NCBI GenBank assembly: GCA_965116345.1
Contig: OZ220680.1
Location: 1,984,001 to 2,048,000 of the forward strand
DNA length: 64,000 nt
Source: VXYL01 sp965116345
GTDB lineage: Bacteria; Pseudomonadota; Gammaproteobacteria; Pseudomonadales; Azotimanducaceae
Direction of reading: 5' to 3'
Shown in pieces: positions 43,648 to 52,445 of this stretch. The translations under genes and the position numbers were made by a program. The notes below the pieces were generated by a model, which was given only the letters and a program-made list of their open reading frames with translations, was not told where the DNA came from and did not search any database. How positions within the stretch are numbered: the first letter of the stretch is position 1; every line of letters begins with the position of its first letter.

Positions 43648-44911
43648 TCAGTGCCCGCCTATTTCTTCATTTCCGGCCTCGCCCGGTTCCTGGCCGTGAG
43701 CCGCTGGCGCAGGTCTGCGAATGACAATTACTTGATCGCCGTTCCTGACGATTCGGGTTCCAGGCACCCGCTCGAGTTCGGATTCCATGGGCGACGGTTC
43801 TACCAAACGCTGCCAGCCCGCCGAGATGATGCGTCGGGCGCGCAACGCGATTTCGTCGTCGCGGCGCCTCTCGATCGTGCTCCGACTCCACCCATGTCCG
43901 GTCCAGTCAAGCGGGGCACCGGATCCCACGATCTCGTTGTAGTGCCGCGCTACCAAAATGTAGGCCTTTTGATCTGCGGGCTGCGACCGCTTGGCCAGAT
44001 GATAGTAGGCAATCGCCGGCTCGATCTGAGCCAAGGCATTGAGATACGCAGCATCATCTAGGTTCCAGTATGTTCCAGTATGCCAACATCGCCCGCTGGC
44101 TACCTAGGCGAGCCGCCGCTCGGTTGAGGTGCCAGTGCTGGTCGTAGTCGGCAATGCCGCCGCTGGGTATTGGCAGCGAGTCAATCCAGTCGACGCCCGC
44201 GCGCGCTGCGCGGCAACGGCGCAATTGCCAAGCGTAGCGTAGCTGCATATCCGTCGCGCTAGAACGTCGCCGATAGTAATCCTCCTGGTCACTCGCTTGG
44301 CGGGCCACGCGGTCCAGTTCCCACTCCCAATCGTTGTCGTGTGCGCCGCCGTAATCGTCGTCCAACGTCAGAACTTTGCCGCACTCCTGTTGCAGGACAG
44401 CTAAGCGAGCCATGTCGTCCGCAGCGCAACTCTCCCGCAGTTCGGGACGCACAAACCCGTCAGGCACCCGGCAATCCGGTTTTCTCAAGGCTTCGACGAC
44501 GCTGTTTCGTGTTCGACTAGCGTCCTCGAACACCGATCGCCAGGTCAACGAGTCGGCGACTCGCGGATAGCCGTTTCCCTCGTCTACGGACCTGTCCGAG
44601 TATCGCCCGTCGAGCGCGGCCATGCACTCGGCAGTAAACTCCGTCGCGTCTTGCCAGAAGACTGGACACAGACGAAGGACTTCGTGGAGAGATGGACTTT
44701 GAAGTTTCGGCACCGGCGTCGGGAGCGACGCCCACGGTTCCGGTCCGCTCCTGGGCGAAGTTGCAGGTGCCACCACAGCGACGCTCGATCCCTCGTCCGC
44801 AGGAGGTGCCTGCGGCACATCAGTATCGCCGCGTACGAGCGCCCACGCCACCACTACGGCTACTGCCAATCCGCAGGCGAACCACACTGCTCGTCTGACT
44901 ACGGGAGACAT
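43648..44911 (-). pseudogene. Unknown exported/membrane protein gene split by a 10-bp duplication
   Basis: Two frames, 44911-44054 (285 residues) and 44034-43648, are pieces of one gene. Removing one copy of the duplicated 10-mer gives a single open frame of 417 residues reading LAYWNLDDAAYLNALAQIEP across the join. The N-terminus has a membrane anchor or signal (AVWFACGLAVAVVVAWALV). A Pro-rich linker and a Cys/Trp-rich helical region follow, and a Sel1/TPR-like segment near the join. No family is recognised. It overlaps the upstream HExxH gene by 13 bases. Confidence 0.75.
44062..44081. repeat. Perfect 10-bp tandem duplication
   Basis: GTTCCAGTAT occurs twice in direct succession. It is the only change needed to explain the frame break in the surrounding gene. 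Confidence 0.95.
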
Positions 44912-45600
44912 GTCGGAGAACCGTCGGCTTGGTGTCTGTACCTCGGATCTGACGGCGCCTTCGTTCCATATACCTGCAGGAACTCAGAACGGGTTCGCGT
45001 GTGCGCCGCACTCTCGCTGGAATCGTGATACGGATTGGCCGGGTTGTTCAGAGCGTCGTATGCGTGAACGGTTTCATGGTGTAAGGCCTCAGCGTAAATC
45101 GCCCAATGGCTGGCTTGTTTCGCCCCACCCCACAATGACGCAACATAATTGTGGAGCTTGGTCGTGTCTACCTTTATCGTGACGTCGGTGAGCCTATATG
45201 TCTTGCCGGAGGAACCGGGCTGTTGGGACTCACTGTACGAGGAGGTAGTCGTTGCAAATAGCCAAGGCTTACCGGAGATGTTGACTGTGCCATGTACGAG
45301 ATTCAGCGTAGGCCGATCATTGGGCGTGAACGCCGTCCTTAACGCGTCCACCCTGTCAAAATAAGTCTTGTAATCGCTACCGGCTGTCAGTTGTGCAGCA
45401 CAGCCGAACACCGTCGCCGCATCCTGGTTGCCGTTGTCTCTAAAGGGGGGAACGGGAACGCTCCCCGTGCCGGGACCCCCAGATGGGTTTGACCAGTGTG
45501 CGACCCACTGCGCGGGGGTACGAAACGGCTCCAAGTCCACGACTGCGTTCCATTCCGGCCAAAAAATCTGATTCGGCGGTGGCCGCTGACCAACAACCAC
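44899..45600 (-). CDS. Unknown protein with HExxH zinc-peptidase motif
   Basis: A 233-residue protein, family not recognised. EALHHETVHAYDALNN near residues 171-186 contains HETVH, the zinc-binding motif of gluzincin-type peptidases, with Asp/Asn residues following. No signal peptide is seen at the GTG start (VVGQRPPPNQ), and in-frame codons continue upstream without a start, so the N-terminus may be lost or misassigned. Its GC content is lower than that of the flanking genes. It overlaps the split gene downstream, so the two probably formed one operon. Confidence 0.6.
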   Translation of the reverse strand: MVVGQRPPPNQIFWPEWNAVVDLEPFRTPAQWVAHWSNPSGGPGTGSVPVPPFRDNGNQDAATVFGCAAQLTAGSDYKTYFDRVDALRTAFTPNDRPTLNLVHGTVNISGKPWLFATTTSSYSESQQPGSSGKTYRLTDVTIKVDTTKLHNYVASLWGGAKQASHWAIYAEALHHETVHAYDALNNPANPYHDSSESAAHTRTRSEFLQVYGTKAPSDPRYRHQADGSPTCLP

Positions 45601-45616
45601 GACCTCTGGGACATTC

Positions 45617-46498
45617 CTAGCCGAAGCAGCCGAGCAGCAAATCCAAAGGCGGCGCGTAGTAGAAGCTGCCGCTTGCCGGCTTCGAGAATCCGAGTAGGCG
45701 GTCCCGGCGACCGTCGTCGGACCGGCCGAACATCGACTGCAACAGCCACTCGAAGCGGTCTAGGTCCGCACCGAAGGCGAGAAAGTAGAGGCCCGCGTCC
45801 CCCACCCCGCCCACCGGCGAACTGCGCCGGTAGATCTTGACCGCCTTGCCGTCGCGGGCGATGTCGGTTCGGCTCACATGGCTATCCGGTGGCATGGCAT
45901 CGCCGGTGAGTTCGACGCTGTCGGATTTGGTGCGGCCGATCACGCGTTCCTGGTCGGCGACGGGCAAGGACCAGAATCCGGTCAGGTCGTGCACCCAGCG
46001 CTGCGCCAGCACGAAGCTGCCGCCGGCGTGTTCGCCGCCCAGCAGGGCGGCCTCGAGACGCGCTTCGTTCTTCGGGTTGGCCGAGCCGTCCACGAACCCG
46101 GTGAGATCGCGGCTGTCACGGAACATGAAGCCCTGTTCCTCGCGCGTGATCCGGGCAAGGGGGGCGAGTGCCTCGCGCCAGTCGAGTGCCCGGGCGAACA
46201 GTTCGTCGCGTTGCCCGCCGTGCAACCAGACGAAGAGATCCTGCTGCGTCGATGGGGCGGAGAAGCCCTCGATGCCCTCGATGGGCGCGAATGCACGCAT
46301 ACCAGGTGGTGCGGTCAGGGCTTCGAGGCTCTCGGTCAGCCTAGGCCCGAAGGCGACCACCTCTGCACCGGTCGTGATCGGCTCGACGCTCAATCCGCCG
46401 CACGGGAGCTGCGTCGGCGCCTCCCGGAAGCCGAATTCGAGGAAGACGTGGTGGCTGCTCGGTTCGCGGAAGATTCCCGGCTGATGTCTGGCGGTCAT
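45617..46498 (-). CDS. DyP-type heme peroxidase
   Basis: A 293-residue protein. The ATG at 46498 starts the conserved N-terminus. GFVDGSANP near residue 138-146 is the GxxDG signature with the catalytic Asp. DSHVSRTDIARDG near 205 carries the proximal His region, and YRRSSPVG near 225 the distal Arg. There is no Tat leader, so it is cytosolic and perhaps an encapsulin cargo or stand-alone enzyme; no encapsulin gene is nearby. It is divergent from the sugar transferase. Confidence 0.93.
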   Translation of the reverse strand: MTARHQPGIFREPSSHHVFLEFGFREAPTQLPCGGLSVEPITTGAEVVAFGPRLTESLEALTAPPGMRAFAPIEGIEGFSAPSTQQDLFVWLHGGQRDELFARALDWREALAPLARITREEQGFMFRDSRDLTGFVDGSANPKNEARLEAALLGGEHAGGSFVLAQRWVHDLTGFWSLPVADQERVIGRTKSDSVELTGDAMPPDSHVSRTDIARDGKAVKIYRRSSPVGGVGDAGLYFLAFGADLDRFEWLLQSMFGRSDDGRRDRLLGFSKPASGSFYYAPPLDLLLGCFG

Positions 46499-46555
46499 GT
46501 ACCGCAGATTATCAGGGACGCCCAGACCCCGTAAGGGCCCGGGCGCGACGGCTGC

Positions 46556-46561
46556 TATACT
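46556..46561 (+). promoter_or_regulatory. -10 box for the sugar transferase
   Basis: TATACT lies in the divergent gap, 50 bases before the chosen TTG start. A matching -35 is not clear. Confidence 0.45.
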
Positions 46562-46610
46562 CGCGCAATGGTCTCGCACGCGATGTCAGGGGAGAGGCGG
46601 CGGCCTTGTT

Positions 46611-47306
46611 TTGGGTGCAGGCGAAGGTAACAGCGCTCTGACCAGACGGCTTGTCGACATCCTGCTGGCGTGCACTGCGCTGTTGTTGTCTTCTCCGCTA
46701 TTCCTCGCCGCGTCGTTGGCGGTGCTGATCGGCAACCCCGGGCCGGTGTTCTACCGTGCGCCGCGGGTGGGGTTGCGCGGCAAGGTCTTCACCATGGTCA
46801 AGTTGCGCACCATGTACGTACGCAGTGGGGACGGCGGTAGCGTGATCACCGCGGCTGAGGATGTGCGGGTGTTCCCTGCTGGGCGATGGTTACGGCGTCT
46901 GCGCCTGGACGAGTTGCCGCAGTTGCTCAACATCCTCCGGGGTGACATGTCCTTCGTCGGCCCGAGAGCGCGTGACCCCAAGGTCGTCGAGCGCTACACC
47001 GACCTGCACCGCGAGACGTTGAACGTGTTGCCGGGGCTGACCAGTCCGGGGACGCTCTACTACCTGTCGCACGCCGAGCACACCCTGGTCACTGACGATC
47101 CGGAACGCGAGTACCACGACCGAATCCTGCCCGTGAAACTCGCGCTCGACATCGAGTACGTGCGCAGCCGCACCCTGCTCACCGATATCGGCGTTGCCCT
47201 GCGCGCCCTCGGCACGGTGCTTCGCATCCGCAGGCCGGGGTTCGATCCGGCAGACCTCGACAAGGTGCGTCCATTCATCCAGCCGATGCGCACCGCCTCC
47301 GCCTGA
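46611..47306 (+). CDS. Undecaprenyl-phosphate sugar-1-phosphate transferase family protein
   Basis: A 231-residue protein with the TTG start placed after AGGGGAGAGG. One N-terminal membrane hairpin (VDILLACTALLLSSPLFLAASLAVL) is followed by the Bac_transf catalytic core: GPVFYRAPRVGLRGKVFTMVKLRTM, DELPQLLNILRGDMSFVGPRA. It transfers a sugar phosphate to a lipid carrier at the inner membrane to start polysaccharide synthesis. No other glycan genes are adjacent, so its pathway is unknown. An upstream in-frame GTG/ATG is possible but would precede the -10 box. Confidence 0.9.
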   Translation: MGAGEGNSALTRRLVDILLACTALLLSSPLFLAASLAVLIGNPGPVFYRAPRVGLRGKVFTMVKLRTMYVRSGDGGSVITAAEDVRVFPAGRWLRRLRLDELPQLLNILRGDMSFVGPRARDPKVVERYTDLHRETLNVLPGLTSPGTLYYLSHAEHTLVTDDPEREYHDRILPVKLALDIEYVRSRTLLTDIGVALRALGTVLRIRRPGFDPADLDKVRPFIQPMRTASA

Positions 47307-47347
47307 CGCCGGCGTTCTCGACGGCGCTATCGCGGAGCATCACGCCG

Positions 47348-47353
47348 TATACT
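47348..47353 (+). promoter_or_regulatory. -10 box for the rhodanese gene
   Basis: TATACT lies 34 bases before the ATG at 47387, followed by GGGGAG as ribosome site. Confidence 0.45.
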
Positions 47354-47386
47354 GGCCGGGCGGTTGTCGAACGGGGAGCGAGCACC

Positions 47387-47809
47387 ATGTCCATCAAGCG
47401 GATCTTCGCCCTAGTCGACGAGGCCAAACGTGGGATCGAGAACCTGTCCATCGAGGATCTGAAGGCCGAACTCGACGATCCGGATCTCCTCCTCGCGGAC
47501 ATCCGCGAGATCCAGGAACGCGTCGATCTCGGCACGATCCCGGGGTCGAAGCACGTGCCCCGGGGCATGCTGGAGTTCTGGGCCGATCCCGCGAGTCCCT
47601 ACTACCGCGACTGGTTCGACCGCGAGGACAAGCGCGTCGTGCTGTTCTGCGCCGGCGGTGGTCGCTCTGCTCTGGCCGCGAAGGCCCTCGGGGAGATGGG
47701 ATTCACCAACGTCGCCCACTTGGAGGCGGGCTTCACGGGCTGGCAGCAGGCGGGCGAGGATGTCGAGGACGTCGGCACCACCAGCCGTTGGGTACGGCGC
47801 GCACCCTAG
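47387..47809 (+). CDS. Rhodanese-like sulfurtransferase
   Basis: A 140-residue single rhodanese domain with active-site C88 in LFCAGGGRSAL and the entry motif LLLADIREIQER. GTIPGSKHVPRG completes the fold. The family transfers sulfane sulfur or acts as a persulfide carrier. It stands alone, convergent with the quinoprotein gene. Confidence 0.93.
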   Translation: MSIKRIFALVDEAKRGIENLSIEDLKAELDDPDLLLADIREIQERVDLGTIPGSKHVPRGMLEFWADPASPYYRDWFDREDKRVVLFCAGGGRSALAAKALGEMGFTNVAHLEAGFTGWQQAGEDVEDVGTTSRWVRRAP

Positions 47810-47827
47810 TGTCCGCCGCCCGGAGGG

Positions 47828-49540
47828 TTACTTCGAACTATCGTCCAAGCCGAAGACCCAAAGAACTCCCCCCTGTGGCACGACAAGATCGGTGTAGCCG
47901 AGATCGCGGAGCGACTGCTGTTGGCGTTCGGCGTCGACACCCCAGCCGGACAGGACGGCGACGTATTGTTTGCCGTCTACCGCGTAGGACGACGGCACGC
48001 CGGTAATACCGGAGTTCGTGCGCTGTTGCCACAGCAGGTCGCCGCTGGTGGCGTCGAACGCGCGGAACTGGCGATCGTTGGTGCCGCCCATGAAGACGAG
48101 GTCGCCGGCGGTGGCGAGCACGGGGCCCCAGTTGTGGCTCTCGAACGCCACGCTCCAGACCTTCTCGAACGTATCCACATGCCACGCCTGCAGTTCGCCG
48201 ATGGTGGCGGTGTCCGGGTCCAGGATCAGGGTGAACGTCTCCATATTCGCGCCTATGAAGGTCCGGCCTTGCCGGTACTCCTCCTCGACCCCTTCGAGAT
48301 GGGCGCAGACGTTGTCGTTGGCTGGCACGTAGAGCAGCCGGGTGCGGGGTGAGAACGCCGCCGGCGGCCAGTCCTTGCCACCCCAGTGGGAGGGGCAGAA
48401 GGTCGCCGCCTTGCCGACGCCGGGCTTCTTGCTGTCGTCGTAGGTCGGACGCCCGGTGACGGGGTCGACGGACGTGATGACGTCCTGTCTCACGTACGGC
48501 TTCGCGTCGACAAAGGCGATATCTCCCGTCCTGCGTTCCAGAAACCACAGGTAGCCGTTGCGCCCCGGATGGACTAGTCCGGCGATGCGGCGCCCGGACC
48601 GCTGGAAGTCGATCAACAGCGGCGCGGACACCTCGTCCCAGTCCCAGGAGTCGTTCCAATGGTACTGGTGGTGACCGGCGAGCTTTCCCGAGTCGACGTC
48701 GAGTGCGATCACCGAGGTGGCGTACAGGTTGTCGCCGACGCGGGTGTCTCCCGTCCAGGGGCCGCCGTTGCCCGTACCCCAGTAGGTGAGCCGGGTAGCC
48801 GGATCGTAGGAACCGGTGATCCAAACCGGTACGCCGCCGGTCTTCCAACTGTCGCCGGGCCAGGACTCGCTGCCGGGTTCGCCGGGTGCGGGGACCGTGT
48901 AGGTCTTCCACGCGGGTTCGCCGGTTGCCGCGTCGAGGGCGGCGATGAAGCCACGTATGCCGAACTCGCCGCCGGACACACCGACCATGACCTTGCCCTC
49001 GGCCACGAGCGGCGCCAGCGTCATGTAGTAGCCGGTGCCGTAATCCTCGATCTCGGTCTCCCAGACGACCTCGCCGGTGAGGGCATCGAGGGCGACGACG
49101 TAGCAATCCGCGGACGCCATGAACACCAGGGTGCCGTAAAGGCCCACGCCCCGGTTCGTCGGGTGCATCTGCGAGAGGTCTTCGGGCAGGTCGCGCTGGT
49201 AGCGCCACAACTGCTCGCCCGTGGCCGCGTCGAGGGCGATCAGGTGATTGTGCGGCGTGGTGATGAACATCCGTCCGTCGTTGACCACGGGTGGCGCCTG
49301 GTGGCCTTCGCGCAGCCCCGTGGAGAAGGTCCACAGGGGCCTAAGGCGCTCGACGTTGTCGACGTTGATCTCGTCAAGGGGACTGTAGCCGTGAGAGTCG
49401 AAGGTGCGCCGGTACATGAGCCAATTGCCGGGCTCGGGGTTGGCAAGACGGGCATCCGTTACGGGCGCGTACTCCTTGCCCAAAGCGAAGAGTCCGAGTA
49501 ACGCCAGTCCACTGCAGAGGAGGATTCGGAGGAGTCGCAT
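47828..49540 (-). CDS. PQQ-dependent quinoprotein dehydrogenase
   Basis: A 570-residue protein with a signal peptide (MRLLRILLCSGLALLGLFALG). An eight-bladed propeller follows with repeated LDAATGEQLW, LDALTGEVVW and LDAATGEPAW tryptophan-docking motifs. A WDWDEVSAP segment near residue 280 supplies the catalytic Asp/Ca2+ region of the methanol/ethanol dehydrogenase type. It oxidises an unknown alcohol or sugar in the periplasm. No cytochrome domain is fused. The Rieske gene 73 bases upstream on the same strand may be its electron acceptor (inference). Confidence 0.9.
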   Translation of the reverse strand: MRLLRILLCSGLALLGLFALGKEYAPVTDARLANPEPGNWLMYRRTFDSHGYSPLDEINVDNVERLRPLWTFSTGLREGHQAPPVVNDGRMFITTPHNHLIALDAATGEQLWRYQRDLPEDLSQMHPTNRGVGLYGTLVFMASADCYVVALDALTGEVVWETEIEDYGTGYYMTLAPLVAEGKVMVGVSGGEFGIRGFIAALDAATGEPAWKTYTVPAPGEPGSESWPGDSWKTGGVPVWITGSYDPATRLTYWGTGNGGPWTGDTRVGDNLYATSVIALDVDSGKLAGHHQYHWNDSWDWDEVSAPLLIDFQRSGRRIAGLVHPGRNGYLWFLERRTGDIAFVDAKPYVRQDVITSVDPVTGRPTYDDSKKPGVGKAATFCPSHWGGKDWPPAAFSPRTRLLYVPANDNVCAHLEGVEEEYRQGRTFIGANMETFTLILDPDTATIGELQAWHVDTFEKVWSVAFESHNWGPVLATAGDLVFMGGTNDRQFRAFDATSGDLLWQQRTNSGITGVPSSYAVDGKQYVAVLSGWGVDAERQQQSLRDLGYTDLVVPQGGVLWVFGLDDSSK

Positions 49541-49613
49541 GATTCGCGCCGCTCGTCGTTGCCGTACACCATGGCGCATAGGCGGCGCCCGCGTCCACTG
49601 ACAAAAACTCATC

Positions 49614-50159
49614 TCAGGGCGGCTCCGGGCCCACCCGCCGGGAGAAACCGCCGGCGACCTCGAACACGCCATCCGTCAGGGCCACCCGCAACATGGCCAG
49701 CGGTTTCGGCGCCGGTCCGTTGACCACCCGCGCGGCGTCGGCGACGTCGAACTCGGAGCCATGGCACGGACAGACGAGATATCGTCTGTCCGCGTGCCAG
49801 CCGTTCACTTCGCATCCCGTGTGGGTGCAGGCGGCCGAGAACACGAGGATGACGCCGGGCGGCGCGTCCACCGCGTAGCCTTGCGCCTTGGCCGAGAGCC
49901 GGTCCCGATCAAGGCGGATCACGGCGAGTTGGTTGTGCAGCGAACCGTCCCGGACCACGCCGCTCACCGGATCCTTGGGGAACGCCGAAACCGGCGCGGC
50001 ACCGACGTCCTCCGGGGTGACCTCGACGCCGGCGCGGTCGCCGAAGGCGTGGACCAGAACATCGTCGGGCTGGGGCTTGGCCCGCCGGGGTTTGGCGGCG
50101 GCAACCGGGCGCACCAGAGCCAGGGTCCCTGTGGCCACGACGATTTGACGACGGTTCAT
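49614..50159 (-). CDS. Rieske [2Fe-2S] protein with Tat leader
   Basis: A 181-residue protein. The leader MNRRQIVVATGTLALVRPVAAA is Tat-like, as usual for Rieske proteins exported folded. Cluster motifs CTHTGC and CPCHGS are complete. Two ATG codons are adjacent (50162 and 50159); the second is preferred for spacing. It is the first gene before the quinoprotein dehydrogenase and could accept its electrons. It lies just beyond repeat copy B. Confidence 0.93.
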   Translation of the reverse strand: MNRRQIVVATGTLALVRPVAAAKPRRAKPQPDDVLVHAFGDRAGVEVTPEDVGAAPVSAFPKDPVSGVVRDGSLHNQLAVIRLDRDRLSAKAQGYAVDAPPGVILVFSAACTHTGCEVNGWHADRRYLVCPCHGSEFDVADAARVVNGPAPKPLAMLRVALTDGVFEVAGGFSRRVGPEPP

Positions 50160-50222
50160 CATCCGCCCGGGAAAGTCTGGCAGAACGTCACACGGTACGG
50201 GTCCGTCGGTGGCGACACCCTG

Positions 50223-50629
50223 CTAGCCCGCTTTTCCCACCAGGGGCCGCGATGATGCGCGCCCTTGCGGGCGCGTTCGAGGATTTTGGCCCCGTGCGAA
50301 CGCGCTCCTTGGAGCGCTCGCTCGCGACCGAGAGCCCTCAGCCGGGGGAGCGCGAGGGGCTTGCCCCTCGCATGCAAGAGCATAGCGGGGAGTACGTTTG
50401 AGGTCGCACGTGCGCGCACGCGCTTTAGCGCGCCTACGCGCTTTAGCGCGCCTACGCGCTTTAGCGCGCGCACGGGGCCGAAAGACCGGTGCGAGGGTGC
50501 CGCGCAAGCGCGGCATACGCGTGGCCAGCGCAGTCTGCAAATGCCGAAACGTCGGGACGCCGAGGCAAGCAACTGATATTCGATGCATTTGTTGCTCGTA
50601 CAAGTGACCTGGTGAGAAATGCGGGCTAG
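50223..50629. repeat. Long structured repeat with terminal inverted repeats, copy B
   Basis: This 407-bp copy of the element at 37921, in the same orientation, starts CTAGCCCGCTTTTCCCACCA and ends GGTGAGAAATGCGGGCTAG. It has the same hairpins, an extra GCGCTCC/GGAGCGC hairpin near 50301-50315, and three tandem units of the 18-bp ACGCGCTTTAGCGCGCCT motif (50412-50470) where copy A has one. The long stem is kept: 50284-50298 pairs with 50469-50483, with one A-to-G change still allowing a U-G pair. It fills most of the 504-base gap before glyA. Confidence 0.93.
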
Positions 50630-50663
50630 TCTATCAATCCGCCGTTGATACCCACCGATCGCC

Positions 50664-51962
50664 ATGTCACAAGAAGATGCCCAGCCGGGCGTTGAAGCGC
50701 CCCTTCGCAACCGCCGTCTCCTCGCCGAGAACGACCCGGACATCCACGCCGCACTCGCCAGCGAGGAGGCGCGTCAAAGCGCGGGCATCGAACTCATTCC
50801 TTCGGAGAACTACACCTACCCGGAGGTGCTGGCCGCCTTGGGATCGGTGTTCACCAACAAGTACTCGGAGGGCTATCCAGGACGGCGCTACTACGGTGGC
50901 CAGGAATTCACCGATGTGATCGAGCGCCTGGCGAGGACCCGGGCCCGGCAGATCTTCGGCGCCGAACACGCCAACGTCCAGCCGCTGTCCGGTGCACCGA
51001 TGAACGCCGCGGTCTACCTCGGCATGCTGGAGCCGGGGGACACGGTGCTGGGCATGGACCTGTCTCACGGCGGCCACCTCACCCACGGCGCACCGGTGTC
51101 GCACATGGGCACCCTCTACAACTGGATCCGCTACAAGTCGGACCCGTCCAGGGAAGGCCGGATCGACTTCGACGAGCTGCGCGAGACCGCCCGCCGGCAT
51201 CGGCCGAAGATGGTCGTATGCGGCTATTCGTCGTATCCGCGCGACTACGACTACGCCAAGTTCAAGGCCGTCGCCGACGAGGTCGGCGCGCTGACGATGG
51301 CCGACGTCTCCCACATCGGCGGGTTGATCGCCGGCGGCGTCATGGCCAACCCCTGCGACTACGGTTTCGATTTCGTCACCACCACGACGCACAAGTCGTT
51401 GCGCGGCCCCCGGGGCGGCATGATCCTCACCAGGAAGGACTTCCGCCGGGAGATCGACCGCTCCGTGTTTCCGGGTCTGCAGGGCGGCCCGCACATGAAT
51501 CAGGTGGCCGGGGTCGCCATCGCCTTGGGCAAGGCGCTCGACCCGGCCTTCAAGGTCTACGCCCGGCAGGTGCTCGACAACGCGCAGGTACTCGCCGAGG
51601 TGCTGATGCAAGGCGGCGCGGAGCTGGTAACCGGCGGTACCGAGAACCACCTGATGGTGCTCGACTCCGTTGCCAGTTTCGGCATCGACGGGCGCGTCGC
51701 GGAGGAAGCCCTGGACGCGGTCTCGATCACCTGCAACAAGCAGGTCGTTCCGGACGATCCGAACCCGCCACTGCGGCCGAGCGGGATCCGCCTGGGTACC
51801 CCCGCCGCCACCACCCGGGGCATGGGCGCGCCGGAGATGCGTCTGCTCGGCGGCTGGATCGTCGAGGCGCTCGGCAACCACGACAACGAAGCGACGCTGG
51901 CACGCATCAAGGCGGAAGTGGAAGAGACCTGTTCGGGATTCCCCGTACCGGGAATCGACTGA
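50664..51962 (+). CDS. glyA: Serine hydroxymethyltransferase
   Basis: A 432-residue PLP enzyme interconverting serine and glycine with tetrahydrofolate. Key segments are ELIPSENYTYPEVLAALG, TNKYSEGYPGRRYYGG, and the PLP lysine K244 in VTTTTHKSLRGPRGG. The N-terminus is longer and more polar than usual (QEDAQPGVEAPLRNRRL). It is transcribed from just beyond repeat copy B, 34 bases away. The gene is complete and ordinary. Confidence 0.97.
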   Translation: MSQEDAQPGVEAPLRNRRLLAENDPDIHAALASEEARQSAGIELIPSENYTYPEVLAALGSVFTNKYSEGYPGRRYYGGQEFTDVIERLARTRARQIFGAEHANVQPLSGAPMNAAVYLGMLEPGDTVLGMDLSHGGHLTHGAPVSHMGTLYNWIRYKSDPSREGRIDFDELRETARRHRPKMVVCGYSSYPRDYDYAKFKAVADEVGALTMADVSHIGGLIAGGVMANPCDYGFDFVTTTTHKSLRGPRGGMILTRKDFRREIDRSVFPGLQGGPHMNQVAGVAIALGKALDPAFKVYARQVLDNAQVLAEVLMQGGAELVTGGTENHLMVLDSVASFGIDGRVAEEALDAVSITCNKQVVPDDPNPPLRPSGIRLGTPAATTRGMGAPEMRLLGGWIVEALGNHDNEATLARIKAEVEETCSGFPVPGID

Positions 51963-51992
51963 CGGTTTGCTCTCCGCGGCGGCTTGTCGTCG

Positions 51993-52445
51993 TCAGTCGA
52001 TGAGGTGATAGACGTCGGTTCGCCGTTTCCCCGGATCATCATCCCAGTCGCCATAGACCTCCCAGGATCGGCCGGCAAGGGCGTGACCGTGTTGCCGGCA
52101 CCAGGAAGTAATCGCCATGTGGACGCCCGGCAACTCGGCGTAGTCGCCGAAGTGGACGGCACGGGCCGCTCTGCCGCCCGGCGTGTGCAAGCACATCACG
52201 TCGTTCGTCGGCTGGAACGACTCGGGCACCTGCACGCCGATCTCGACATCGACCTCGCCGCCGGCCGGCGGTCCGTACAACCAGACGTTGTGGCCGGAAC
52301 CCTCGATGCCGTTGCTGCGGATGAACGTCCAGACGCGCTCCATGAGCGGAAAGATCTTGTCCGGCATGTCGGCCATCGCCAACCGCGCCTTGATTGCCGC
52401 GATCGTCCGTTCGTGCACGTCGACAAGCTTCACTTCAGAGGTCAT
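51993..52445 (-). CDS. GyrI-like small-molecule-binding protein
   Basis: A 150-residue protein starting MTSEVKLVD at 52445, with AAGGA upstream inside the previous gene. It fits the AraC effector-binding/GyrI-like domain: VDVHERTIAAIKARL at the N-terminus, YGPPAGGEVDVEIGVQVPES in the middle and RTDVYHLI at the end. Such domains bind ligands or inhibit gyrase. There is no DNA-binding domain. It overlaps the ankyrin gene by 11 bases. Confidence 0.8.
   Translation of the reverse strand: MTSEVKLVDVHERTIAAIKARLAMADMPDKIFPLMERVWTFIRSNGIEGSGHNVWLYGPPAGGEVDVEIGVQVPESFQPTNDVMCLHTPGGRAARAVHFGDYAELPGVHMAITSWCRQHGHALAGRSWEVYGDWDDDPGKRRTDVYHLID

Noticed and set aside
50223..50629. Riboswitch for glyA in the large gap upstream
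   Set aside because: The gap is filled by the long repeat also found 12 kb away before an unrelated gene, and no glycine or other riboswitch core could be recognised.
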